From assembly GCA_030150265.1 (NCBI GenBank), contig JASLGG010000052.1, positions 1 through 64,000 on the forward strand: a DNA stretch of 64,000 nucleotides. The letters run 5' to 3'. Positions 41,695 through 49,638 of this stretch are shown here, piece after piece (position 1 is the stretch's first letter; every line of letters starts with the position of its first letter). Source of the stretch: Protaetiibacter sp. GTDB lineage: Bacteria > Actinomycetota > Actinomycetes > Actinomycetales > Microbacteriaceae. A model generated the notes under the pieces. The model was not told where the DNA came from. It ran no database searches and saw nothing but the letters and a program-made list of their open reading frames with translations. Made by a program: the position numbers and the translations under genes.

Positions 41695-43557
41695 ATGTCT
41701 GAACTCACGCCACCACCCGCCCGCGGCACCGTACGCACGCTCGCGCGCATCCTGCCGTTCGTCCGCCCCTACCTCGGCCGCACGATCACGAGCCTGTTCG
41801 TCTACGTCGCGCTCACGATGGTGTCGCTCAGCGTGCCCGTCGTGCTGCAGTGGATCATCGACGGCCCGCTCGCGACCGGCGACGCCGGCCAGGTCTGGCC
41901 CGCCGCCGGCATCGTGCTCGTGCTCGGCGTCGCCGAGGGCCTGCTCATCATGCTGCGCCGCTGGCTCGTGCTCACCCCCTCGACCCACATCGAGGCCAGC
42001 ATGCGCAACACGCTCTACGCGCAGCTGCAGGACCTCCCGGTCTCCTTCCACGACCGCTGGCAGTCGGGCCAGCTGCTCTCGCGCTCGATGGGCGACCTCG
42101 GCACGATCCGCCGCTGGCTCGCCTTCGGCGTGATCCTGCTCGTCGGCAACGTCGTCGTGATCGTGGTCGGCTTCGGCATCCTGTTCACCTGGTCGTGGCA
42201 GCTCGCGATCGTGTTCATCGTCGCCTCGATCCCGATGTGGGTGGTCGGCTTCCGCTTCGAGCACCGCTACTCGCTCGTCTCGCGCCGCGCCCAGGACCAG
42301 CAGGGCGACCTCGCCACGACGGTCGAGGAGTCGGTGCACGGCATCCGGGTGCTCAAGGCCTTCGGCCGCGGCCGGCACAGCCTCGACAACTTCCTGCGCC
42401 AGGCGGAGGAGCTGCGCGGCACCGAGCTCGAGAAGGCGCGCGCGATCGCGGGCCTGTGGCTCTGGCTGCTGCTCATCCCGGACGTCGCCTTCGCGCTCTC
42501 CCTGCTCGGCGGCGTCGTGCTCGCGGCGGGCGGGCAGCTGAGCGTCGGAGGCCTCATCGCCTTCTTCGCGGCGGCCGCCGTGCTGCGCTGGCCCATCGAG
42601 TCGATCGGCTGGCTGCTCTCGATGACCTTCGAGACCCGTACGGCCGTCGAGCGCATCTACGAGGTGCTCGACGAGCCGAACCCGATCCGCGACCCCGAGC
42701 GTCCCGCGACGATCGCCGATCCGCGCGGCCGGCTCGTGTTCGAGAACGTGCACTTCCGCTACCAGGACTCCCCGGCATCCGTGGCCGACCTGCTCGACGA
42801 CATCGTGCTCGAGGTCGAGCCGGGCGAGACGATGGCGCTCGTCGGCCTCACCGGGTCCGGCAAGACGACGCTCACGGCGCTCACCACGCGGCTCTACGAC
42901 GTGACGGGCGGGCGCGTGCTGCTCGACGGCGTCGACATCCGCGACCTCACCCGCTCCGAGCTGCGCGCCCGGATCGCGATGGCGTTCGAGGAGGCCACCC
43001 TGTTCTCGGCGTCGGTGCGCGAGAACGTGCTGCTCGGCCGGCCCGAGCTGGAGCCCGGGTCGGAGGAGGCGGAGGCCGTGCTGGTCGAGGCCCTCGACAT
43101 CGCCCAGGCCGACTTCGTGGAGCGGCTGCCGATGGGCGCCGACACGACGATCGGCGAGGAGGGGCTCAGTCTCTCGGGCGGACAGCGGCAACGCATCGCG
43201 CTCGCCCGCGCGGTCGCGGCGCGGCCCTCGGTGCTCGTACTCGACGACCCGCTGTCGGCGCTCGACGTCGACACGGAGGCGCGCGTCGAGGCCGGGCTGC
43301 GCCGCGTGCTCGCCGACACGACCGCGCTCGTCGTGGCGCACCGCCCCTCGACCGTCATGCTCGCCGACCGGGTCGCGCTGCTCGAGCACGGCCGCATCAC
43401 CGATGTCGGGCGGCACTCCGAGCTGCTCGCCCGCAACGAGCACTACCGCTACGTGATCTCCTCGCTCGAGGAGTCCGCCGCCGACTCCGGCATCCCGGAT
43501 CAAGGACTCGAGCGTGAGATGAGATCAGGGCAGGACGAGCGGGAGGTGACGAGGTGA
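41695..43557 (+). CDS. Heterodimeric ABC exporter subunit A (degenerate catalytic site)
   Basis: A 620-residue half-transporter: six membrane helices (about 30-320), then a nucleotide-binding domain. Walker A VGLTGSGKTT, ABC signature LSLSGGQRQR, D-loop SALD and H-loop VVAHRPST are present. The Walker B end reads VLVLDDP, with Asp in place of the catalytic Glu, as in one subunit of asymmetric exporters such as LmrCD and TM287/288. The ATG at 41695 (GGATGA four bases upstream) is preferred over the GTG at 41674, which lies inside hairpin 2. It overlaps the partner gene by four bases (GTGA). The substrate is unknown; drug or lipid export is typical. Confidence 0.92.
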   Translation: MSELTPPPARGTVRTLARILPFVRPYLGRTITSLFVYVALTMVSLSVPVVLQWIIDGPLATGDAGQVWPAAGIVLVLGVAEGLLIMLRRWLVLTPSTHIEASMRNTLYAQLQDLPVSFHDRWQSGQLLSRSMGDLGTIRRWLAFGVILLVGNVVVIVVGFGILFTWSWQLAIVFIVASIPMWVVGFRFEHRYSLVSRRAQDQQGDLATTVEESVHGIRVLKAFGRGRHSLDNFLRQAEELRGTELEKARAIAGLWLWLLLIPDVAFALSLLGGVVLAAGGQLSVGGLIAFFAAAAVLRWPIESIGWLLSMTFETRTAVERIYEVLDEPNPIRDPERPATIADPRGRLVFENVHFRYQDSPASVADLLDDIVLEVEPGETMALVGLTGSGKTTLTALTTRLYDVTGGRVLLDGVDIRDLTRSELRARIAMAFEEATLFSASVRENVLLGRPELEPGSEEAEAVLVEALDIAQADFVERLPMGADTTIGEEGLSLSGGQRQRIALARAVAARPSVLVLDDPLSALDVDTEARVEAGLRRVLADTTALVVAHRPSTVMLADRVALLEHGRITDVGRHSELLARNEHYRYVISSLEESAADSGIPDQGLEREMRSGQDEREVTR

Positions 43558-45365
43558 GCGCGCTCGAAGGCGTCGAGGGCGAGGACCGCCAGGACTACTC
43601 GCGCGAGGAGAGCCGCGCCATGCGGCAGCGCTCGCTGCGGCTGCTCGGCTCGCTCGTGCGCCCGCTGCGCGGGCGCGTCGTGGTCGCGATGGTGATCGTG
43701 GCGGCGAGCACCGCCCTGCAGACGGCGGGGCCGGCGCTCATCGCGTTCGGCATCGACGCGGGCCTGCCCGCGATCCTGCAGCACGCGGATGCCATGCCGC
43801 TCGCCGTCGTCGTGCTGCTGTACCTGACGTCCGCGGTGGTGGGCGCCGTGCTCATGTGGCACTACACGATGCTGTCGGCGCGCATCAGCCAGGCGTTCCT
43901 GTTCGACCTGCGCGGCCGCATCTACCGCCACGCCCAGCTGCTGAGCCTCGAGTTCCACGAGAGCTACACCTCGGGGCGCATCATCGCGCGGCAGACGAAC
44001 GACCTCGACTCGATCCGCGAGCTGCTCGACTCCGGCATCCAGGGCCTCATCCGCGGCGCCCTCTACATGGTGTTCATCGCGGCGATGCTGCTGTTCCTCG
44101 ACCCGCTGTCGGCGCTCATCATCGCGTGCTCGCTGCCGGTGCTCGCGCTGCTCACGCGCTGGTTCCAGGTGACCTCGCAGCGCGCCTTCCGCGCGACTCG
44201 GGTGCACTCGGCGCGGCTCATCGTGAAGTTCGTCGAGACGATGACGGGCATCCGGGCGGTCAAGGCCTTCCGGGCCGAGGAGCGCAACGCGCGCGAGTTC
44301 GGCGAGCACGTCGAGAACTACCGCGACGCGAACGCGCGCGCGATCAACGTGTTCGGCGTCTTCGACCCGAGCCTCGTCGTGATCGGCAACGTCGTGGTGG
44401 CGGTCGTGCTGCTCGTCGGCGGCCTGCGGGTGGCGGATGGCGGGCTCGCCGTCGGCGTGCTGCTCGCGGCGCTCATGTACACGCGGCGCTTCTTCGACCC
44501 CATGGAGGAGATGGCGCAGTTCTACAACTCCTACCAGTCGGCCGCGGCCGCGCTCGAGAAGATCTCGGGCGTGCTCGACGAGACCCCGAGCGTGCCCGAC
44601 CCGGCGCGGCCCGTCGACCTGTGGGAGGCGCGCGGCGCGCTCGACTTCGACGACGTCCGCTTCGCCTACCGCGAGGACCGCGTCGTGCTGCCCGACTTCG
44701 AGCTGCACATCCCTGCGGGGCAGACGGTCGCGCTCGTCGGCTCGACGGGAGCCGGCAAGTCGACGCTCGCGAAGCTCGTGGCGCGGTTCTACGACCCGAC
44801 CACGGGATCGGTGCGGCTCGACGGCGTCGACCTGCGGGAGCTGCATCCGAAGGACCTGCGGCGCGCGATCGTGATGGTGACCCAGGAGGCGTACCTCTTC
44901 TCCGGATCGGTGGCCGACAACATCGCGCTCGGCAAGCCCGGCGCCTCCCGTGCCGAGATCGAGTCGGCCGCGCGCGCGGTCGGCGCGCACGGCTTCATCG
45001 AGGCGCTGCCGGACGGCTACGACACCGACGTCAACAAGCGCGGCGGTCGCGTGTCGGCGGGGCAGCGGCAGCTGCTCTCGTTCGCGCGGGCGTTCCTCGC
45101 CGACCCGGCGGTGCTCATCCTCGACGAGGCGACGGCCTCGCTCGACATCCCGAGCGAGCGGCTCGTGCAGGAGGGCCTCACGACCCTGCTCGCCGACCGC
45201 ACCGCGATCGTCATCGCGCACCGCCTGTCGACGGTCGCGATCGCGGATCGCGTGCTCGTGATGGAGCACGGGCGCATCGTCGAGGACGGCACCCCCGCCG
45301 AGCTCATCGGCGGCACGGGGCGCTTCGCGGCACTGCACAAGGCGTGGCGCGACTCGCTCGTGTGA
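43554..45365 (+). CDS. Heterodimeric ABC exporter subunit B (canonical catalytic site)
   Basis: A 603-residue half-transporter with a membrane domain (about 30-320) and an NBD. Walker A VGSTGAGKST, signature RVSAGQRQLLS, Walker B VLILDEATASLD with the catalytic Glu, and H-loop VIAHRLST are present. In the dimer one composite site would therefore be hydrolytic and the other degenerate. It starts at a GTG overlapping the stop of subunit A, with GGGAGG upstream. Its end faces a minus-strand gene seven bp away. Confidence 0.93.
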   Translation: MSALEGVEGEDRQDYSREESRAMRQRSLRLLGSLVRPLRGRVVVAMVIVAASTALQTAGPALIAFGIDAGLPAILQHADAMPLAVVVLLYLTSAVVGAVLMWHYTMLSARISQAFLFDLRGRIYRHAQLLSLEFHESYTSGRIIARQTNDLDSIRELLDSGIQGLIRGALYMVFIAAMLLFLDPLSALIIACSLPVLALLTRWFQVTSQRAFRATRVHSARLIVKFVETMTGIRAVKAFRAEERNAREFGEHVENYRDANARAINVFGVFDPSLVVIGNVVVAVVLLVGGLRVADGGLAVGVLLAALMYTRRFFDPMEEMAQFYNSYQSAAAALEKISGVLDETPSVPDPARPVDLWEARGALDFDDVRFAYREDRVVLPDFELHIPAGQTVALVGSTGAGKSTLAKLVARFYDPTTGSVRLDGVDLRELHPKDLRRAIVMVTQEAYLFSGSVADNIALGKPGASRAEIESAARAVGAHGFIEALPDGYDTDVNKRGGRVSAGQRQLLSFARAFLADPAVLILDEATASLDIPSERLVQEGLTTLLADRTAIVIAHRLSTVAIADRVLVMEHGRIVEDGTPAELIGGTGRFAALHKAWRDSLV

Positions 45366-45371
45366 GCCGCG

Positions 45372-45851
45372 TCAGCGCTGCATCGCGCCGATGATGATCA
45401 CGAGCACGACGGCGACCGCGACGACGCCCCCGAGGGCGACGGCGAGCATCGTCACGAGCTTCCTGCGGTCGAGGGCCTCGCGGAAGCCGAGGCCCTCGGC
45501 CTCGCGCCGCACCAGACGCCGGATCGGCTCGGCGCTCACCCGCAGGTCGACCTCGTCGCTGCCGCTCTGACGCGGGCCGCCGGCGGAGCCCGGCACGAAG
45601 TGCGGCGCCTCGTCGCCTCCCCACTCGATGTGCCGCGGCACCTCGACGATCGTGAACTTCGAGTCGATCTCGTCGGTGACGATCTGGAAGCTCGAGGTCT
45701 GGGTGAGCTGCGTCTGGGTGATGATCGGCCACCACTGCGGATTCGCGAGGTCGAGATCGACGTCGAAGCCCTTGGCGGTTCGCGAGAAGACGAACGCCGT
45801 CCCGCGCATGTGGCGCTGCATGGACGCCATGAGGTCATCGGTTCGGGTCAT
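45372..45851 (-). CDS. C-terminally membrane-anchored protein of unknown function
   Basis: A 159-residue protein. It has a soluble N-terminal part (MTRTDDLMASMQRHMRGTAF, then a beta-rich segment with PQWWPIITQTQLTQTSSFQI) and one C-terminal transmembrane helix (about 135-157) followed by MQR, so it is probably tail-anchored. No family is recognised. The start is taken at the ATG 45851, which lies eight bases after a TACCCT -10-like box and has no ribosome-binding site. Extending upstream would cross that box. Confidence 0.7.
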   Translation of the reverse strand: MTRTDDLMASMQRHMRGTAFVFSRTAKGFDVDLDLANPQWWPIITQTQLTQTSSFQIVTDEIDSKFTIVEVPRHIEWGGDEAPHFVPGSAGGPRQSGSDEVDLRVSAEPIRRLVRREAEGLGFREALDRRKLVTMLAVALGGVVAVAVVLVIIIGAMQR

Positions 45852-45929
45852 GGGATGAGAGGGTACCCGTGCGCGTCGCGCGGCGAACGCGCCCATTCGG
45901 GGGTGACCGCTCGGTTCGGAGGCTGCCGC

Positions 45930-46247
45930 TCAGTCGGGCAGGTGCCGCGCCCGTGCGAGGTCGACGCGGTAGCTGAGGCCGTCGCGCGCCCAGAGGAGGG
46001 GCGTGCCCTCCGCGCGGAAGTGCTCGAGGGCGCGATCCTCGTGGCAGGCGGCGGCGTGACCGCTCGCCCGCACCACCCGCCACCACGGCACCTGGTCGCC
46101 GTAGTAGGCCATGACCTGGCCGACACCCCGCGCCGCCCGCGAGCCGATCGCCGCGGCGACGTCGCCGTAGCTCATCACCCGGCCCTCGGGGATCGAGGCG
46201 ACCACGTCGAGCACCGCCCCGACGAAGTCCTCGGACGGATGCGCCAC
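45930..46247 (-). CDS. Alkyltransferase-like (ATL) DNA-repair protein
   Basis: A 105-residue protein of the MGMT C-terminal domain fold. The winged-helix segment VASIPEGRVMSYGDVAAAIG and the conserved RxxG arrangement are present. The active-site motif of methyltransferases (PCHRV) is PWWRV here, so the acceptor cysteine is absent. Such ATL proteins bind O6-alkylguanine without repairing it and flag it for nucleotide-excision repair. It starts at GTG 46247, 15 bp after the acetyltransferase gene, and is probably co-transcribed with it. Confidence 0.88.
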   Translation of the reverse strand: MAHPSEDFVGAVLDVVASIPEGRVMSYGDVAAAIGSRAARGVGQVMAYYGDQVPWWRVVRASGHAAACHEDRALEHFRAEGTPLLWARDGLSYRVDLARARHLPD

Positions 46248-46262
46248 GGATGCCGCCGGAGG

Positions 46263-46715
46263 TCAGAGGGCGAGCGCGCCGAGGTGCTCGCCGTACGGCG
46301 TCTCGCCGACGACCTCGAAGCCGACGGCCTTGAAGAACTCCTCCGGCCCCGCCTCGCCGGACGCCCACACGACGGTCAGACGGTGGAAGCCGCGGCGCCG
46401 CGCCTCCTCGGCGAGCGCGCGCACGGCGAACCGGCCGACCCCGGTGCCCTGGGCATCCGCCTCCACGTGGATGCGCCACAGCGCCGCCTTGAGGAACTCC
46501 TCGGTGGCGTCGGGGTCGAAGGCGCCCATGACGTAGCCGACGAGGTGATCGCCGTCCATGATCACGCGCGGCCACGAGCCCGCCGGGTCGAGGTCCTGCT
46601 CCGCATGCACGTAGGTCTCGGGGGCGATGAACGCCGCCTGCCCGGGCTTGAGTGCGAGATTGCGGGCCGCGACGATGGTCTGCGCCGTCAGCTCTTCCAG
46701 TCTGAAGTCGGCCAT
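46263..46715 (-). CDS. GNAT-family N-acetyltransferase
   Basis: A 150-residue protein with the GNAT core: MDGDHLVGYVMGAF strand, the acetyl-CoA loop VEADAQGTGVGRFAVRALAEE (R/Q-x-x-G-x-G/A type, about residues 90-110) and VVWASGEAGPEEFFKAVGFE. The substrate is unknown. It is leaderless: a TAGCCT -10-like box ends six bases before the ATG. It heads a two-gene unit with the ATL gene and diverges from icd. Confidence 0.88.
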   Translation of the reverse strand: MADFRLEELTAQTIVAARNLALKPGQAAFIAPETYVHAEQDLDPAGSWPRVIMDGDHLVGYVMGAFDPDATEEFLKAALWRIHVEADAQGTGVGRFAVRALAEEARRRGFHRLTVVWASGEAGPEEFFKAVGFEVVGETPYGEHLGALAL

Positions 46716-46751
46716 GCGCCCAGGCTAACCCGCACGGCCGATCCCCGCATA

Positions 46752-46792
46752 GATATCTCGATGTCGAGATATCTCGGGAAGGGCGGTAGGCT
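46752..46792 (+). promoter_or_regulatory. icd promoter with perfect 22-bp palindrome
   Basis: Ten-base arms GATATCTCGA and TCGAGATATC surround TG (46752-46773), followed by the -10 box TAGGCT at 46787-46792. The palindrome covers the expected -35 position, which fits control by a dimeric regulator. A second ATCTCGG half-site overlaps its right end (46770-46777). The sucCD leader has two related sites. Confidence 0.65.
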
Positions 46793-46839
46793 GATCGGCG
46801 GCTCACACGCGAAAGCCGCGGACAACGAAAGGGTGGCAC

Positions 46840-48057
46840 GTGGTCGACAAGATCAAGGTCGAGGGAACGGTCGTCGAGCTCGACGGCGACGAGATGACCC
46901 GCATCATCTGGCAGTTCATCAAGGACCGCCTCATCCACCCCTACCTCGACGTCACGCTCGAGTACTACGACCTCGGCATCGAGAACCGCGACGCGACCGA
47001 CGACCAGGTCACGATCGACGCGGCCCACGCCATCCAGAAGCACGGCGTCGGCGTCAAGTGCGCCACCATCACGCCCGACGAGGCGCGTGTCGAGGAGTTC
47101 GGCCTCAAGAAGATGTGGAAGAGCCCCAACGGCACGATCCGCAACATCCTCGGCGGCGTCATCTTCCGCGAGCCCATCGTGATCTCCAACATCCCGCGCC
47201 TCGTGCCGGGCTGGAACAAGCCCATCATCATCGGCCGGCACGCCTTCGGCGACCAGTACCGCGCGACCGACTTCGTGTTCGACGGCCCCGGCACCCTCAC
47301 CCTCTCGTTCCAGCCGGCCGACGGCGGCGAGGCGCAGAGCTTCGAGGTCTTCCAGGCCCCGGACGGCGGCGTCGCGATGGCGATGTACAACCAGGACCCG
47401 TCGATCCGCGACTTCGCGCGGGCGAGCTTCAACTACGGCCTGAGCCGCAACTACCCCGTGTACCTCTCCACCAAGAACACGATCCTGAAGGCCTACGACG
47501 GCCGCTTCAAGGACCTGTTCCAGGAGGTGTTCGACGCCGAGTACAAGGACAAGTTCGAGGCCGCCGGCATCACCTACGAGCACCGCCTCATCGACGACAT
47601 GGTCGCCTCCGCGCTCAAGTGGGAGGGCGGCTACGTCTGGGCCTGCAAGAACTACGACGGCGACGTGCAGTCCGACACCGTGGCGCAGGGCTACGGCTCG
47701 CTCGGCCTCATGACCTCGGTGCTCACCACGCCCGACGGCAAGGTCGTCGAGGCGGAGGCCGCGCACGGCACCGTCACGCGTCACTACCGCCAGCACCAGG
47801 CGGGCAAGCCCACCTCGACCAACCCGATCGCCTCGATCTTCGCCTGGACCCGGGGCCTCATGCACCGCGGCAAGCTCGACGGCAACCAGGCGCTCATCGA
47901 GTTCGCCGAGACGCTCGAGGACGTCGTGATCAAGACGGTCGAGTCGGGCAAGATGACGAAGGACCTCGCGATCCTCGTCGGCCCCGAGCAGGAGTGGCAG
48001 ACCACCGAGGACTTCCTCGCGAGCCTCGACGAGAACCTGCAGGCGCGTCTGGCGTAG
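46840..48057 (+). CDS. icd: NADP-dependent isocitrate dehydrogenase
   Basis: A 405-residue enzyme of the homodimeric, eukaryote-like type II. It catalyses oxidative decarboxylation of isocitrate to 2-oxoglutarate. Recognisable parts are VELDGDEMTRIIWQFIKD at the N-terminus, TITPDEARVEEFGLKKMWKS with the substrate-binding segment SPNGTIRNILGG, the metal-binding LIDDMVASALKWEGG, and EAAHGTVTRHYRQHQ in the NADP loop. It starts at GTG 46840 preceded by GAAAGGG. A strong terminator follows at 48069-48104. Confidence 0.97.
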   Translation: MVDKIKVEGTVVELDGDEMTRIIWQFIKDRLIHPYLDVTLEYYDLGIENRDATDDQVTIDAAHAIQKHGVGVKCATITPDEARVEEFGLKKMWKSPNGTIRNILGGVIFREPIVISNIPRLVPGWNKPIIIGRHAFGDQYRATDFVFDGPGTLTLSFQPADGGEAQSFEVFQAPDGGVAMAMYNQDPSIRDFARASFNYGLSRNYPVYLSTKNTILKAYDGRFKDLFQEVFDAEYKDKFEAAGITYEHRLIDDMVASALKWEGGYVWACKNYDGDVQSDTVAQGYGSLGLMTSVLTTPDGKVVEAEAAHGTVTRHYRQHQAGKPTSTNPIASIFAWTRGLMHRGKLDGNQALIEFAETLEDVVIKTVESGKMTKDLAILVGPEQEWQTTEDFLASLDENLQARLA

Positions 48058-48068
48058 GGCGAGCTCAC

Positions 48069-48104
48069 CGCGAAGGGCCGGGTCTTTGGACCCGGCCCTT
48101 CGCG
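48069..48104 (+). terminator. Rho-independent-like terminator of icd
   Basis: Perfect 16-base arms (CGCGAAGGGCCGGGTC and its complement) with a TTTG loop, 11 bp after the stop. It ends 12 bp before the -10 box of mdh. Confidence 0.85.
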
Positions 48105-48116
48105 CATCCGGGCGCG

Positions 48117-48122
48117 TAGCGT
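48117..48122 (+). promoter_or_regulatory. -10 box (TAGCGT) of mdh
   Basis: It ends six bases before the ATG at 48129, with no ribosome-binding site, predicting a leaderless mRNA independent of icd. Confidence 0.55.
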
Positions 48123-48128
48123 GGCAGC

Positions 48129-49109
48129 ATGACCGCTCCCACGACCGTCACCGTCACGGGCGCCGCCGGCCAGATCGGCTACGCCCTGCTCTTCCGGATC
48201 GCCGCGGGCGCCATGCTCGGCGACTCGCCCGTGCGGCTGCGGCTGCTCGAGATCCCGCAGGCGGTGCGCGCCGCGGAGGGCACGGCGATGGAGCTCGCGG
48301 ATGCCGCCTTCCCGCTCCTCGAATCGGTCGACGTGTTCGACGACCCGGCGGCGGCCTTCGCGGGGGCGGAGATCGCGCTCCTCGTCGGCGCCCGGCCGCG
48401 CACCGCCGGGATGGAGCGCGGCGACCTGCTCGCGGCGAACGCCGGCATCTTCGGGCCTCAGGGGCGGGCGATAGGCGATCATGCGGCCGACGGCATCCGG
48501 GTGCTCGCGGTGGGCAACCCCGCCAACACGAACGCGCTCATCGCGGCGGCGCACGCGCCCGACGTGCCGGCCGAGCGCTTCACGGCGATGACGCGGCTCG
48601 ACCACAACCGCGGCCTCGCGCAGCTCGCGGCGAAGCTCGGCGTCGGCGTGGGGCGGCTCTCCCGCATGACGATCTGGGGCAACCACTCCTCGACACAGGT
48701 GCCCGACCCCTCGCACGCGCTGCTCGACGGCGAGCCCGTCGCGCTCGACCCCGCCTGGGTGGCGGGGGAGTTCGTGCCCACCGTGGCGAACCGCGGGGCC
48801 GCGATCATCGGGGCGCGCGGCTCCTCGTCGGCGGCGAGCGCCGCATCCGCCGCCGTCGACCACGTGCGCGACTGGGTGCTCGGCACCCGTGAGGCCGACT
48901 GGGTGTCGGTCGCGCTGCCGAGCCGGGGGGAGTACGGCGTGCCGGAGGGGCTCGTGAGCTCGTTCCCGGCCACGAGCGAGGGCGGCGGATGGCGCATCGT
49001 CGAGGGGCTGGAGCTCGCGCCCGCCGTGCGCGCCGGCCTCGACGCCTCGGTCGCCGAGCTGACCGCCGAGCGCGACGCCGTGCGGGCGCTCGGCCTGCTG
49101 CCGGGCTGA
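48129..49109 (+). CDS. mdh: Malate dehydrogenase
   Basis: A 326-residue NAD-dependent enzyme that oxidises malate to oxaloacetate in the TCA cycle. It has the Rossmann motif VTGAAGQIGYALLFRIA, LVGARPRTAGMERGDLL (substrate-binding Arg), VGNPANTNALIA, MTRLDHNRGLAQLA, and the catalytic His186 in TIWGNHSSTQVPD. The length and motifs match the bacterial class closest to cytosolic eukaryotic MDH. It is leaderless and followed by a long hairpin (49131-49185). Confidence 0.97.
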   Translation: MTAPTTVTVTGAAGQIGYALLFRIAAGAMLGDSPVRLRLLEIPQAVRAAEGTAMELADAAFPLLESVDVFDDPAAAFAGAEIALLVGARPRTAGMERGDLLAANAGIFGPQGRAIGDHAADGIRVLAVGNPANTNALIAAAHAPDVPAERFTAMTRLDHNRGLAQLAAKLGVGVGRLSRMTIWGNHSSTQVPDPSHALLDGEPVALDPAWVAGEFVPTVANRGAAIIGARGSSSAASAASAAVDHVRDWVLGTREADWVSVALPSRGEYGVPEGLVSSFPATSEGGGWRIVEGLELAPAVRAGLDASVAELTAERDAVRALGLLPG

Positions 49110-49130
49110 GTCGCTCGGGCCGAGCCGCGC

Positions 49131-49185
49131 GAATCGTGCCGATCGGTCGATTCGCCGCGCCGGATTCGACCGATCGGCACGATTC
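49131..49185. repeat. Long perfect inverted repeat after mdh
   Basis: Arms 49131-49150 (GAATCGTGCCGATCGGTCGA) and 49166-49185 are exact complements over 20 bases, with a 15-base loop. It probably terminates mdh. The perfection and length suggest a repeat family rather than a simple terminator. Confidence 0.8.
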
Positions 49186-49239
49186 TCCGGCCTGCGAGCG
49201 GATGCGGCATCATGGCATCACCGGACGAGGAGGGCGGCG

Positions 49240-49638
49240 ATGAGCGAGGCGCAGGACTACGTGGACGACATGGCCCGCGCGCGCGGCTACGTGCTCGACT
49301 ACCACAAGGTCATGGCTGCGGCCGACTTCGAGGTGCTGAAGGCCGCCAATCACGTGGTCTCGGCCGCCTACCTGGAGCAGCGCGCGCTCGACCGCCGCAC
49401 CAAGGAGCTGCTCTTCATCCTGAGCCTGACCGTGATGCGCGCACCGCAGGCCCAGATCCGCAGCCACATCAGCGTCGCGCTCGATCTCGGCCTGACGCCG
49501 CGCGAGATCCTCGAGGCGATCGAGATCGCGCTGCCCGAGGCGGGCGTCGTGGCGTTCCAGTGGGGCGTCGAGGCCTGGCAGGCCGTCGTCGGCATCGACC
49601 CGCTCGAGCCGACCGTCGAGGTCCACACCGGGCGCTGA
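49240..49638 (+). CDS. Carboxymuconolactone decarboxylase (CMD) family protein
   Basis: A 132-residue, all-helical protein. The CMD/AhpD core is seen in DRRTKELLFILSLTVMRAPQ, IRSHISVALDLGLTPREILE and ALPEAGVVAFQWGVEAW. The CxxC pair of AhpD-type peroxidase partners is absent, so it belongs to the decarboxylase/hydrolase-like branch. The reaction is not known; many such genes lie in aromatic or heteroaromatic degradation clusters, and this one precedes the B6 degradation operon by 317 bp on the same strand. The ATG follows GAGGAGGG. Confidence 0.85.
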   Translation: MSEAQDYVDDMARARGYVLDYHKVMAAADFEVLKAANHVVSAAYLEQRALDRRTKELLFILSLTVMRAPQAQIRSHISVALDLGLTPREILEAIEIALPEAGVVAFQWGVEAWQAVVGIDPLEPTVEVHTGR

